Origin: a virus
Virus record (IMG/VR): IMGVR_UViG_3300030101_003608
Coordinates: 46,526-110,525 of that record
Reading direction: 5' to 3' (one strand)
Length of the DNA stretch: 64,000 nucleotides
Shown: positions 49,642-56,787 of the stretch, one piece after another
Position numbering within the stretch: the first letter of the stretch is position 1
Layout of the letters: the number at the start of each line of letters is the position of its first letter
Position numbers and translations under genes: made by a program
Notes under the pieces: generated by a model
The model's input: only the letters and a program-made list of their open reading frames with translations
What the model was told of the DNA's origin: nothing
Databases searched by the model: none

Positions 49642-49672
49642 TAAGGTTGAAGGCATGGCGTCTTCAGCCTTA
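49642..49672 (+). promoter_or_regulatory. 11-bp hairpin in the leader of the 144-aa gene
   Basis: TAAGGTTGAAG (49642-49652) pairs with CTTCAGCCTTA (49662-49672), with one G-U pair. It is 20 bases before the preferred ATG at 49692 and is not followed by a T-run, so it is more likely a regulatory or processing structure than a terminator. Confidence 0.55.
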
Positions 49673-49691
49673 TACTCGCAATACAAAAGAC

Positions 49692-50126
49692 ATGGATTTA
49701 AAAAAAGTAAGCATTGATCTTTCAGAGGCTGATGTAGCCATAATGGTTAAAGATCTTTGTAAAAAAGCACAATCTGATGAAACAATTGAAGATATATCAA
49801 AATTACTTACAGAACTTTTATTAAAAAGTACAGAAGGTTGTAATCAATTTGTTCAAATTATTCTTGGTAATGGTTTACCAAATGCATTTTATACAGGTGA
49901 TGTAGTTAGATGTAATTGGGATAGACTTAAGATGGGTCTTTCTGGTGATGAAGAGATACATCAAAAACTTGTTGAAAATGATTTAATAGATAATGCTAAT
50001 CAAGTTATCTGTAAAGTAAAATCATTTAGAGGTTACACAGAGTATTTTCCTTATACTATAGAGTTTAAATATGGAGAAGATCTATATGCATCTTGTAGTA
50101 TGGGATTTGAAGATGTGCATCCTTAA
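49692..50126 (+). CDS. Hypothetical acidic protein (144 aa)
   Basis: 144 residues starting MDLKKVSIDLSEADVAIMVK; helical N-terminus, then beta-rich with Trp/Tyr (YTGDVVRCNWDRLKM). I place the start at 49692 rather than at an ATG 45 bases upstream, which lies in the loop of a hairpin. No recognised family. A long hairpin follows the gene. Confidence 0.62.
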   Translation: MDLKKVSIDLSEADVAIMVKDLCKKAQSDETIEDISKLLTELLLKSTEGCNQFVQIILGNGLPNAFYTGDVVRCNWDRLKMGLSGDEEIHQKLVENDLIDNANQVICKVKSFRGYTEYFPYTIEFKYGEDLYASCSMGFEDVHP

Positions 50127-50156
50127 AAATATTATATTTTAGTCGAATATATGCTG

Positions 50157-50207
50157 ATAGCAGATAACAAGGGAGAAATTAAAAAATATTTTTCCCTTGT
50201 TAGCTAT
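50157..50207 (+). terminator. 20-bp hairpin after the 144-aa gene
   Basis: ATAGC (50157-50161) pairs with GCTAT (50203-50207); after a 3-base bulge TAACAAGGGA (50165-50174) pairs with TCCCTTGTTA (50193-50202), and the helix extends 5 more pairs to an 8-base loop. A T-run lies 8 bases further on. Terminator or RNase III-type processing site. Confidence 0.65.
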
Positions 50208-50268
50208 ATAATGTGATTTTTTTATCATTAGATAGTTAACTTTTAAAAATTTATTACGTACTTAGTAT

Positions 50269-50505
50269 ATGAATTATCAGTTACCTAATGGAAAAGTCAT
50301 CTATATCTCTATAGAAGAGTACTTATCTTTAACTGATGAAGACATCCAACATCTTATAGCTTTAGACTATGGTGATGTAGTCCAAAATCCCTTTAGTGGA
50401 TCAGCAGTAGACACTAGAAAGAAACCAGAAGAGCCCAGAGAATTTTTAGATTTGAGCGAAGATGGTGAAGAATTTCCAGACATAAATCTATCAGATTTAT
50501 CTTAA
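50269..50505 (+). CDS. Small acidic protein (78 aa)
   Basis: 78 residues, acidic: MNYQLPNGKVIYISIEEYL, then LTDEDIQHLIALDYGDVV and an Asp/Glu-rich end. I recall similar short proteins starting with this LPNGK...IEEYL pattern in crAss-like and flavobacterial phages, without known function. Confidence 0.62.
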   Translation: MNYQLPNGKVIYISIEEYLSLTDEDIQHLIALDYGDVVQNPFSGSAVDTRKKPEEPREFLDLSEDGEEFPDINLSDLS

Positions 50506-50532
50506 TGTAAAATAGACTTAATAAAGTCAACT

Positions 50533-50572
50533 TACCTGTATTTTGAGCAAGTACAGGTATAGTATCGTGCTC
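50533..50572 (+). promoter_or_regulatory. H-type pseudoknot in the leader of the 158-aa gene
   Basis: Stem 1: TACCTGTA (50533-50540) with TACAGGTA (50552-50559). Stem 2: GAGCA (50545-50549) in the first loop with TGCTC (50568-50572). Loops of 4, 2 and 8 bases allow both stems together. The ATG of the 158-aa gene lies 36 bases downstream. Leader pseudoknots control T4 gene 32, so translational autoregulation is an attractive idea. Confidence 0.65.
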
Positions 50573-50608
50573 ACAAAATCAATTTATTTATTTATTAAAA
50601 ATTAAATT

Positions 50609-51085
50609 ATGAATTCAAAAGTAGTAGTATTAGCAAATGAAAAAACAAAAGCAGTTGTTAACGTTAATGAAAACAAACCAGATTATGGTTATATTATGGT
50701 TGCACAATCAAAGATTGTAACAGGGTCTAATGGCTGGCTTGATGTTAAAAGAGTCACTGCTGTAGTACCAGGTAATATGGAAAAATTAACAGGAGCAGGT
50801 TTCTATGAAGGACAAGAGCTTCCTGGTAAGATTCGTACACAAGAATCTTTAGAGCCATTTTCAGATGTAAATATTGAAAAGCAAATGAAGAGAGCAGGTG
50901 GTGAAAATGCACCAGTATGTACTCTTATGGGTAAGCCAATTTATCAGCAAAGAACTTGGACTGTAGATGCAAGTCTAGAGGATGAGTTAATTGCACATGA
51001 TAATAAGGATGAAATCCGTGCATATAATGCAAGTAAAGCAGATGCTGTTACACAGCAGAATGAAGATTTTTCTATCGGAGGATAG
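50609..51085 (+). CDS. Conserved phage protein of unknown function (158 aa)
   Basis: 158 residues: a beta-rich body (KVVVLANEKTKAVVNV, YGYIMVAQSKIV, then GFYEGQELPGKI) and an acidic C-terminal tail (NEDFSIGG). I recall this family in many Bacteroidota phages, usually as an early, well-expressed protein, without a function. The beta fold and acidic tail would suit a nucleic-acid-binding protein of SSB type. A leader pseudoknot and its own terminator suggest controlled, high expression. Confidence 0.65.
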   Translation: MNSKVVVLANEKTKAVVNVNENKPDYGYIMVAQSKIVTGSNGWLDVKRVTAVVPGNMEKLTGAGFYEGQELPGKIRTQESLEPFSDVNIEKQMKRAGGENAPVCTLMGKPIYQQRTWTVDASLEDELIAHDNKDEIRAYNASKADAVTQQNEDFSIGG

Positions 51086-51106
51086 TAAATTTTAAAGGTT
51101 ACAGAT

Positions 51107-51130
51107 AAAGGGTCAGCAATGGCCCTTTTT
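51107..51130 (+). terminator. Terminator after the 158-aa gene
   Basis: AAAGGGTC (51107-51114) pairs with GGCCCTTT (51121-51128) with one G-U, loop of 6, then T-rich sequence. Confidence 0.8.
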
Positions 51131-51160
51131 CTATTTATGAATTAGTTAAAAATGTAAAAG

Positions 51161-51655
51161 ATGACTTCGACTAAAAAACACAAATTTGAATACTCTGGTA
51201 AATTAGAAGAGTATCAGCTGTATAAGAAAAATACTTATACAAAATATGAGACAGATAAATATTCTCAATATCAAAACTTTTTATATAAGAGAGCTTTGTA
51301 TGGTCTCAGGTCTTTACCTATTGAAGAGGTAGAAAAGATGAGTAAACAAAAGAAAATCAGGATTAACAAAGTGCACAGAAGAGCACAACGTGTTATAAAT
51401 GAAGCTAAACAAAGAAAAGTAATAAGAATTACTAATAAAATGTTTAGCAAATGGTTTCCGGATACAACATTTACAAAGTTTATGTTGAATAGTACTGAAA
51501 CGGATTATAAATTTAAGAATACTTTAAATTTTAAAGATTTAAATATGAATAAAGATGAAATAATTCGTATATTTATGGAGGAAGGAATCTTAAGTTCAAA
51601 CTTTTTAAGTTTAACTAGAGATCCTAATCAATTACCAAGACTAAAAAATGTATAA
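51161..51655 (+). CDS. Hypothetical basic helical protein (164 aa)
   Basis: 164 residues, very Lys/Tyr-rich and helical (KHKFEYSGKLEEYQLYKKN), with a basic core (KKIRINKVHRRAQRVINEAK). First gene of a closely packed block with the HNH and helicase genes; overlaps the next by 8 bases. DNA-binding is plausible from its charge; no domain recognised. Confidence 0.58.
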   Translation: MTSTKKHKFEYSGKLEEYQLYKKNTYTKYETDKYSQYQNFLYKRALYGLRSLPIEEVEKMSKQKKIRINKVHRRAQRVINEAKQRKVIRITNKMFSKWFPDTTFTKFMLNSTETDYKFKNTLNFKDLNMNKDEIIRIFMEEGILSSNFLSLTRDPNQLPRLKNV

Positions 51656-51848
51656 GAATCAAGAATTATCAAAAATTGACCAAGAGTTTTTTGATTTGAC
51701 TAAAAACTTTGATCTAGAAGATTGGAGAACAGTTAGAACAGAAGATTATTGGTGGGTTAAAACCCCTATAGGTACTAAAAGACCTAGAACAAAATATGAA
51801 AAGTTAGATCTTCTTACACATTATGTCAATAAAGGTGTTCCAAAATGA
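51648..51848 (+). CDS. Hypothetical small protein (66 aa)
   Basis: 66 residues: MYKNQELSKIDQEFFDLTKN, with several Trp (WRTVRTEDYWWVKTPIG). Overlaps its neighbours by 8 and 4 bases in an operon leading into the HNH gene. Function unknown. Confidence 0.55.
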   Translation: MYKNQELSKIDQEFFDLTKNFDLEDWRTVRTEDYWWVKTPIGTKRPRTKYEKLDLLTHYVNKGVPK

Positions 51849-52249
51849 AACCAAAGTTAAAAGAATGTGACAGTTGTGGTAAAATGACTGTCATATGGAA
51901 GAATCATGAGGGTAATAGATATTGTAAATATTGCTGGAGTTGCCACAAAAGCAGTACAAACAAGCCACAGAAACCAAACGTATCTATCCCTCGTGTTTCT
52001 GCCAAAAGAAAGAAGAAAGATGCTGAATATCTTAAATTAAGAGAAAGGTATCTTACTCACAATTCCTTATGTAAGGTTAAAGTTCATGGATGTAGCCAAC
52101 AAGCTACTGATATCCATCATACATATGCAGGCAGTAACCGTGATACTTATTATTTAATACAAAGTACATGGATTCCTGTCTGTAGGAATTGTCATAACTG
52201 GATACATGATCATCCAGAAGAAGCAAGAATTATGAATTATTTAAACTAA
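51845..52249 (+). CDS. HNH endonuclease-like / NinG-type zinc protein (134 aa)
   Basis: 134 residues. An N-terminal zinc ribbon (CDSCGKM, then CKYCWSCH, residues about 8-38) is followed by an HNH-type domain: CKVKVHGCSQQATDIHHTYA, then PVCRNCHNWIHDHP, with the conserved His pair, Asn and a further Cys pair. The layout resembles lambda NinG-type recombination proteins and phage HNH nucleases. It is followed by two small genes and an SF2 helicase. Nuclease or recombination role likely. Confidence 0.72.
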   Translation: MKPKLKECDSCGKMTVIWKNHEGNRYCKYCWSCHKSSTNKPQKPNVSIPRVSAKRKKKDAEYLKLRERYLTHNSLCKVKVHGCSQQATDIHHTYAGSNRDTYYLIQSTWIPVCRNCHNWIHDHPEEARIMNYLN

Positions 52250-52253
52250 TTTT

Positions 52254-52475
52254 ATGAGACAATTTAGAGCTGATAATAGAACTACTGTTTTTTTCAATTA
52301 TACTAAATTATATAATTCTACAGCTGGTGCTCATTTTATTGAGGTAAGACCTGGTGTAAAATTTTGGATACCAAGAGCGTGGATAACTAAGTTTAATAGA
52401 AAGAAAAAAAGAATAGAGGTTAAAGGTTATTGGGCCGATGAACTAAAATTAAAATTAAAAGGTACAGTAAAATGA
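52254..52475 (+). CDS. Hypothetical small basic protein (73 aa)
   Basis: 73 residues, basic, beta-rich (TTVFFNYTKLYNSTAGAHF, WIPRAWITKFNRKKKRI). Between the HNH and helicase genes, overlapping the next gene by 4 bases. Possibly a nucleic-acid-binding accessory; unknown. Confidence 0.57.
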   Translation: MRQFRADNRTTVFFNYTKLYNSTAGAHFIEVRPGVKFWIPRAWITKFNRKKKRIEVKGYWADELKLKLKGTVK

Positions 52476-52732
52476 TAGATAAAAATAAAAATTTAGATGA
52501 GCCTTCTTATGTATTAGTAAGAGCAAAAGGTGATATGTTGTATGATAATCATAGAGGATATTTTAAGTATAAAGATAAAAATGATGTTCATAACATAGTT
52601 AAGTTGGGTAGTAAAGAAGCTTTATCAGCTGCTGTTACTACAGCAAAAGCTCTTGCTCATGAAACAGCAAAGCCTTTATGGTATAGAGTTATGAATTATT
52701 TAGAAGATAAATATAGAATAAAATATGGATAG
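52472..52732 (+). CDS. Hypothetical small protein (86 aa)
   Basis: 86 residues: a beta-hairpin-like start (YVLVRAKGDMLYDNHRGYFK) and a helical middle (KEALSAAVTTAKALAHE). Overlaps the helicase start by 8 bases, so it is made together with it. Unknown function. Confidence 0.55.
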   Translation: MIDKNKNLDEPSYVLVRAKGDMLYDNHRGYFKYKDKNDVHNIVKLGSKEALSAAVTTAKALAHETAKPLWYRVMNYLEDKYRIKYG

Positions 52733-53819
52733 AGATAAAGTACAAGCTGAAGCTTTGAAAGCAACTTTAGGTAAAGATAGATGTGGTTTAGCTTTAGCTA
52801 CAGGCGTTGGTAAGACACTTGTTGCATTAAATCACTTAGAGAATCATTATTCTCCTATGTTAGAAATCCTTGTAGTTGCACCAAAACTGTCAATTTTTGA
52901 TAGTTGGAAAGCAGAAGCACAAAAATTTGACAAAGAAAAGTTATTAACAAAAGCAGTGTTTACAACTTACTTAAGCTTAAATAAACATAATCCAAAAGAT
53001 TTTGACATAATATATTTAGATGAGTGTCATAGTCTATTAGATTCTCATAGAACGTTCTTAAATGAATATAAAGGTAAAATTTTAGGTCTTACAGGTACAC
53101 CACCAAAGTATGCTAATTCTGAAAAGGGTAAGCTGGTAAGTCAATTTTGTCCTATGATATATGAATTTGTTACTGACAGTGCAGTAGAGAATAATATTCT
53201 TAATGACTATCAAATAATTGTACATGAGCTTGAATTAAGCACAAAAAATAATTATCTAGTAGAGATGAAGAATAAAAGTTTTAGAACTTCAGAGCAAAAA
53301 AATTATGCATATTGGTGCAATAGAATTGATACCACAACAGGTAACATGCATATTGTTAGAGTTATGAGAATGAAAGCTATGATGGAGTATCCTAGTAAGG
53401 AATTATATGCTAAATTATTATTCGCTAGCATAAAAGAAAAGTGTATTTTATTTGCTAATACACAGGATCAGGCGGATAGATTATGTGAGTATAGTTATCA
53501 TAGCAATAATGTAGACTCAGAAGATAATCTAGAAATGTTTAAGGAAGGTTTAATTACTAAATTATCCTCTGTAATGCAGCTAAATGAAGGTGTAAATATT
53601 CCAGAGTTAAGGCAAGGAATTATTATGCATGCATATGGTAATGAAAGAAAAGCACAACAGAGGATAGGAAGGTTACTGAGACTTAATCCAGATGAAAAAG
53701 CTATAGTACATGTATTATGTTATAAACATACTGTAGATGAAAAATGGGTAAAATCAGCATTAGAAACCCTAGATCAGAGTAAAATTAAATGGGCAAACTA
53801 CCAGGTAAATCTAGGTTAG
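52725..53819 (+). CDS. SF2 DNA/RNA helicase (UvsW/DEAD-like, 364 aa)
   Basis: 364 residues with the SF2 motifs: ATGVGKT (motif I, residues 25-31), DECHSLL (motif II, about 104-110), GLTGTPPK (motif III, about 126) and QRIGRLLR (motif VI, about 317-324). It is a minimal two-domain helicase without N- or C-terminal additions, similar to phage UvsW-type proteins that process branched DNA or restart replication. Encoded in a block with an HNH protein. Confidence 0.87.
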   Translation: MDRDKVQAEALKATLGKDRCGLALATGVGKTLVALNHLENHYSPMLEILVVAPKLSIFDSWKAEAQKFDKEKLLTKAVFTTYLSLNKHNPKDFDIIYLDECHSLLDSHRTFLNEYKGKILGLTGTPPKYANSEKGKLVSQFCPMIYEFVTDSAVENNILNDYQIIVHELELSTKNNYLVEMKNKSFRTSEQKNYAYWCNRIDTTTGNMHIVRVMRMKAMMEYPSKELYAKLLFASIKEKCILFANTQDQADRLCEYSYHSNNVDSEDNLEMFKEGLITKLSSVMQLNEGVNIPELRQGIIMHAYGNERKAQQRIGRLLRLNPDEKAIVHVLCYKHTVDEKWVKSALETLDQSKIKWANYQVNLG

Positions 53820-53840
53820 AAGCCAAATTGTCGTTAAAAA

Positions 53841-53850
53841 TTAGTATATT
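53841..53850 (+). promoter_or_regulatory. Promoter-like element TTAGTATATT on the plus strand
   Basis: The same T-T-A-G-TATATT core as the late minus-strand elements lies 5 bases before the ATG of the ClpS-like gene. If it is a promoter the transcript would be nearly leaderless. Confidence 0.35.
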
Positions 53851-53855
53851 ATTAT

Positions 53856-54113
53856 ATGAGTGAATCTAAAACACATAAGGTTACTTTGTATAATGATGAT
53901 GAATTGAGTTATCAATATGTCATCGCATGCTTAATTGAAATATGTGGTCACACACCTATTCAAGCAGAGCAATGTGCGATTATAGCACACAATAGAGGAA
54001 ATGTAGATGTTGCATCAGGCTCTTTTGATAGAATGTATGAAATTTTAGAAACATTAGATCACGTAAACATTGAAGCAAGTATTGAACAATATGAAAGCAA
54101 TTTGTATAGATAA
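53856..54113 (+). CDS. ClpS-like protease adaptor (85 aa)
   Basis: 85 residues. HKVTLYNDDELSYQYVIACL and HTPIQAEQCAIIAHNRGN follow the ClpS core: the YKVxLxNDDxxxxxxVxxxL strand-helix start, then TxxQAxxxxxxxHxxG. ClpS hands N-degron substrates to ClpAP. A phage copy might redirect host proteolysis or block the adaptor site (inference). The N-terminal extension that delivers substrates is very short here. It overlaps the next gene by 23 bases. Confidence 0.72.
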   Translation: MSESKTHKVTLYNDDELSYQYVIACLIEICGHTPIQAEQCAIIAHNRGNVDVASGSFDRMYEILETLDHVNIEASIEQYESNLYR

Positions 54114-54405
54114 CAGTAATAAACCAGAAGGTATTTCAGAAGAGGAATGGCTTGAAGAAGGTATGGTATATACTATTACTGAAGTAGTAGAAATGGCTTT
54201 GCAAGATGGAAACCTGGGTATAGCTCTTGAAGAAGTTAAGCTTACTAAAGCTTCTGCTCCTTATAAGTACTATGCAATTGAAAGGTTTCTTCTTGTACCT
54301 GAAGGTTCTCTTGTTAGTTTAAAAGCTACAGAAGAGGCTGTTAAAAAAGAAATAAAAAATATGGAGATTAATGCAGATGATGCAGATTTATCTTCTTTAG
54401 CTTAA
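54091..54405 (+). CDS. Hypothetical acidic protein (104 aa)
   Basis: 104 residues starting MKAICIDNSNKPEGISEEEW; alpha/beta, acidic, ending NADDADLSSLA. I prefer the ATG at 54091 over one 21 bases upstream, as it matches the expected protein start. Pairs with the ClpS-like gene by overlap. Unknown function. Confidence 0.57.
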   Translation: MKAICIDNSNKPEGISEEEWLEEGMVYTITEVVEMALQDGNLGIALEEVKLTKASAPYKYYAIERFLLVPEGSLVSLKATEEAVKKEIKNMEINADDADLSSLA

Positions 54406-54418
54406 AATCAAATTAATT

Positions 54419-54598
54419 ATGGGAGAACAATTTTTAGAAGCAACTATGTGGTTGCTTGTATTATATTTTATGATATCACAAATCATGTTAATGTACTTTT
54501 GGTACACAATTGCGCAAGCACATGGTTTTTTGTATACAATATTTATTGGGCCTTTTGAAGCAATGTTTAAAGGACTTCTATGGCCTTTTTTTTACTAA
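54419..54598 (+). CDS. Small integral membrane protein (59 aa)
   Basis: 59 codons, very hydrophobic, with two helices (TMWLLVLYFMISQIMLMYFW and HGFLYTIFIGPFEAMF). It fills the gap between two soluble-protein genes with correct spacing on both sides. Unknown function; a holin-like or superinfection role is possible. Confidence 0.58.
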   Translation: MGEQFLEATMWLLVLYFMISQIMLMYFWYTIAQAHGFLYTIFIGPFEAMFKGLLWPFFY

Positions 54599-54614
54599 AT
54601 TAAAAATTAGAACA

Positions 54615-54866
54615 ATGGGCAGAATGAAAGAAATATTTATGGACATCCGTAGGCATAACAATGGAGATTTACCTAAAGAAATGACTATAGCAGATGTTGC
54701 AAGAATGAAAGAATTAGAAATTTATAATTGGAGATTATATGAACAAGAACTTGAAAAGATTGAGAAAAAGAATAATCCTCTTCAAGCAGAGGAAAGGCAA
54801 TTTATCATTCAAGATAAACCGAATTGTAATAAACCAGCAGACTGGAGCCCAAATTGCCCCTTCTAA
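54615..54866 (+). CDS. Hypothetical helical protein (83 aa)
   Basis: 83 residues starting MGRMKEIFMDIRRHNNGD. Helical (MTIADVARMKELEIYNWRLY), ending in a Cys/Pro/Trp tail (NCNKPADWSPNCPF). I choose the ATG at 54615, after the membrane-protein stop, over an upstream ATG in another gene. Function unknown. Confidence 0.57.
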   Translation: MGRMKEIFMDIRRHNNGDLPKEMTIADVARMKELEIYNWRLYEQELEKIEKKNNPLQAEERQFIIQDKPNCNKPADWSPNCPF

Positions 54867-54877
54867 ATATATAAATA

Positions 54878-55720
54878 ATGAGTGGGGTAATTAAGCGTCA
54901 AGTTACAAAGACCTTAGTTACAAAAGACAATAACAATAGTGCTAACTGTATAGCGCCAAATCTTATCTATGGATGTTTTGGTGGTTGTGTAGATACCTAT
55001 TGTTATATGTCTAGGTATAATGGTAAGAGAGTTTTTGTAAATGAAAATGTAGATGATATCTTTAACTCTGTTGTAGAATGGGAAAAAGGTTTTACTAAGG
55101 TTCCTGATCAGCAGGATCCAGTATACACTATGGTAGATATTGCATGTAACACAGATTTAGTACTAATGCAGCGTTATTTACCTGAGCCATTGATAGATTA
55201 TCTTAAAAGATATGATAATCATCCTACCTTAAATTCAACTATGGCAACTAAGTATCCTAGTTTGTTGAAACTTAATGTCAAAAAGTTCAACAAAAAACCA
55301 AGGGTAAGAGTTAGTCTTATGCCGCAAAGATTTGCAGATGTATTAGAACCTAAGATGCAAAAGGTTGCAAGAAGGATCCCTGAGATTAATAGACTTAAGG
55401 ACCTTGGGTGGGAAGTGCATGTTAACTATAGCCCTCTTGTTTTCTACAAAAAATGGAAACAAGACTACAGTGAGTTGTTTAAGATGGTAAAAGATATAGC
55501 AGGAGTAAATAAATGTGAGGTAATTGCATTAACTAATCATGCTAATCAAATGAAAAGATCTTCTCATGAGGCTAGGGAATTAATGAGCCTTAGTTATGAA
55601 GTTAAAAATAAATCAGGTGTAATGAGGTATCCTCTTAAACATAAAACAAGATTACTAGAAGAGTTTAAAGATTTATATTCTGAATATTTTGATTTAGAAA
55701 CAATTAGATATATATTTTAA
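54878..55720 (+). CDS. Radical-SAM / spore-photoproduct-lyase-like protein (280 aa)
   Basis: 280 residues. NLIYGCFGGCVDTYCYMSRY at about residues 26-45 is a cluster-binding Cys motif, here C-x3-C-x4-C rather than the standard C-x3-C-x2-C. Later STMATKYPSLL and HVNYSPLV resemble the SPL family, which repairs UV-induced spore photoproduct with SAM. Similar proteins occur in aquatic phages. DNA repair or nucleic-acid modification is the best guess; the extended Cys spacing should be checked. Confidence 0.7.
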   Translation: MSGVIKRQVTKTLVTKDNNNSANCIAPNLIYGCFGGCVDTYCYMSRYNGKRVFVNENVDDIFNSVVEWEKGFTKVPDQQDPVYTMVDIACNTDLVLMQRYLPEPLIDYLKRYDNHPTLNSTMATKYPSLLKLNVKKFNKKPRVRVSLMPQRFADVLEPKMQKVARRIPEINRLKDLGWEVHVNYSPLVFYKKWKQDYSELFKMVKDIAGVNKCEVIALTNHANQMKRSSHEARELMSLSYEVKNKSGVMRYPLKHKTRLLEEFKDLYSEYFDLETIRYIF

Positions 55721-55721
55721 A

Positions 55722-55910
55722 ATGAAAAATTTCATTAAATTTACATTAATATGGATTAGTCAAAATTTAGCAATACCATTTTGGATAATAGGACATGTGC
55801 ATCTATCAACTAACATATATAAAGATTTACATGAAATATTAGCATCAGTTGGTATGAATTTAATTGTACTAATCGGCTTTATTTTAGATTATAAAAATTT
55901 AAAAAAATGA
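55722..55910 (+). CDS. Small membrane protein (62 aa)
   Basis: 62 residues with two hydrophobic helices (TLIWISQNLAIPFWIIGHV and VGMNLIVLIGFILDY) and a basic end (YKNLKK). Overlaps the next gene by 4 bases. Unknown function. Confidence 0.56.
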   Translation: MKNFIKFTLIWISQNLAIPFWIIGHVHLSTNIYKDLHEILASVGMNLIVLIGFILDYKNLKK

Positions 55911-56101
55911 AAAAAAGTGTATTATTTAGTTTACTACTAGTTAGTTGTAATGAAAATGTTAGTGTTAATACTAATGAAGCTAACATGGCTATTATAAAAA
56001 AACAAGATAGTACAATTTTATTATTAGAAGACGCATTAGATTTATGCGAGGAAGAAAATCAGATCTTAGGATCAGCATTAGCAGAAAAAAATGGCAACTA
56101 A
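55907..56101 (+). CDS. Small lipoprotein (64 aa)
   Basis: 64 residues with a clear lipoprotein signal (MKKSVLFSLLLVSC, lipobox LVSC) followed by a short charged helix (DSTILLLEDALDLCEEENQ). A second early lipoprotein in the window, which fits envelope functions such as superinfection exclusion (inference). Overlaps a possible 31-aa gene. Confidence 0.62.
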   Translation: MKKSVLFSLLLVSCNENVSVNTNEANMAIIKKQDSTILLLEDALDLCEEENQILGSALAEKNGN

Positions 56102-56186
56102 TATAGCTGACTGGATAAAATATTGGGATAACTTTGATAGGGATCTTTATATTCAATATCTTATAGAACTCCAAAGGAGAAGTTAA
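56091..56186 (+). CDS. Possible 31-aa protein
   Basis: 31 codons (starts MATNIADWIKYWDNFDRDLY), overlapping the lipoprotein end by 11 bases and ending 22 bases before the next gene. Position fits an operon and the composition (Trp, Tyr, Asp) is not random-looking, but its length leaves this uncertain. Confidence 0.38.
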   Translation: MATNIADWIKYWDNFDRDLYIQYLIELQRRS

Positions 56187-56208
56187 TAACAATTTAAAAC
56201 CAACAAAA

Positions 56209-56406
56209 ATGTCAATAGATAATCAAATATTTCAACATTATAGAGATAAAATTAAAAAAGAAATCTTAGATAGATTAGTCTTTGTAGATTGGGATAGCAA
56301 AAACAAAGATGATGAAATTTGGAAAGATCCTTATACAGACAGAAAATATCATGTCAAAGTAGAGAAAAAAAGAGATTTTGACAATATGAAAGAAATAGAA
56401 GTTTGA
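56209..56406 (+). CDS. Hypothetical small protein (65 aa)
   Basis: 65 residues, charged (DNQIFQHYRDKIKKEILDRL, then DWDSKNKDDEIW). Stop overlaps the TTG start of the next gene. Unknown function. Confidence 0.57.
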   Translation: MSIDNQIFQHYRDKIKKEILDRLVFVDWDSKNKDDEIWKDPYTDRKYHVKVEKKRDFDNMKEIEV

Positions 56407-56555
56407 AAAAACATTACTATAGAATAAAATTTGGTAAACATAAAGGAAAGTCTTTAGATGATATTCCTTTTGACTATTTAAGATGGTTAGCTAAACAGGA
56501 TTGGTGTCCTAAAGCTGTTATAAACTATCTTAAAAAAAATAATAATATAATTTAA
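56403..56555 (+). CDS. DUF3820-like protein, TTG start (50 aa)
   Basis: 50 codons from a TTG that overlaps the previous stop. FGKHKGKSLDDIPFDYLRWL plus AKQDW matches the DUF3820 family (FGKHKG...L.dip..YL.WL), a small module often linked to exonuclease or DNA-binding functions in phages. Real despite its short length and non-ATG start. Confidence 0.72.
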   Translation: MKKHYYRIKFGKHKGKSLDDIPFDYLRWLAKQDWCPKAVINYLKKNNNII

Positions 56556-56559
56556 TATT

Positions 56560-56787
56560 ATGAAAAAAAAGATAAAGCCAGGATTAAATAAAAATAATTT
56601 AAATAAATTAAGACAAGTAAAAGGTGTAGATAGTAACACCAGTACAGGTATATATAGTATAGATAATCAGTTGATTGCTATGCCAAACATTACTGCCCTA
56701 ATGGTGCATTTTGTAAAAAAGTATCCAAATGATGCTGATTTAGGTAAACATGTTAGAAATACAATTATGTCATGGAAAGAAGAATAG
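56560..56787 (+). CDS. Hypothetical small basic protein (75 aa)
   Basis: 75 residues, Lys/Asn-rich start (MKKKIKPGLNKNNLNKLRQV), ending HVRNTIMSWKEE. Overlaps the next gene by 16 bases. Possibly nucleic-acid-binding; unknown. Confidence 0.55.
   Translation: MKKKIKPGLNKNNLNKLRQVKGVDSNTSTGIYSIDNQLIAMPNITALMVHFVKKYPNDADLGKHVRNTIMSWKEE

Noticed and set aside
49647-49691. Upstream start for the 144-aa gene
   Set aside because: The ATG lies within a strong hairpin, and the added residues look like leader sequence; the ATG at 49692 gives a natural start.
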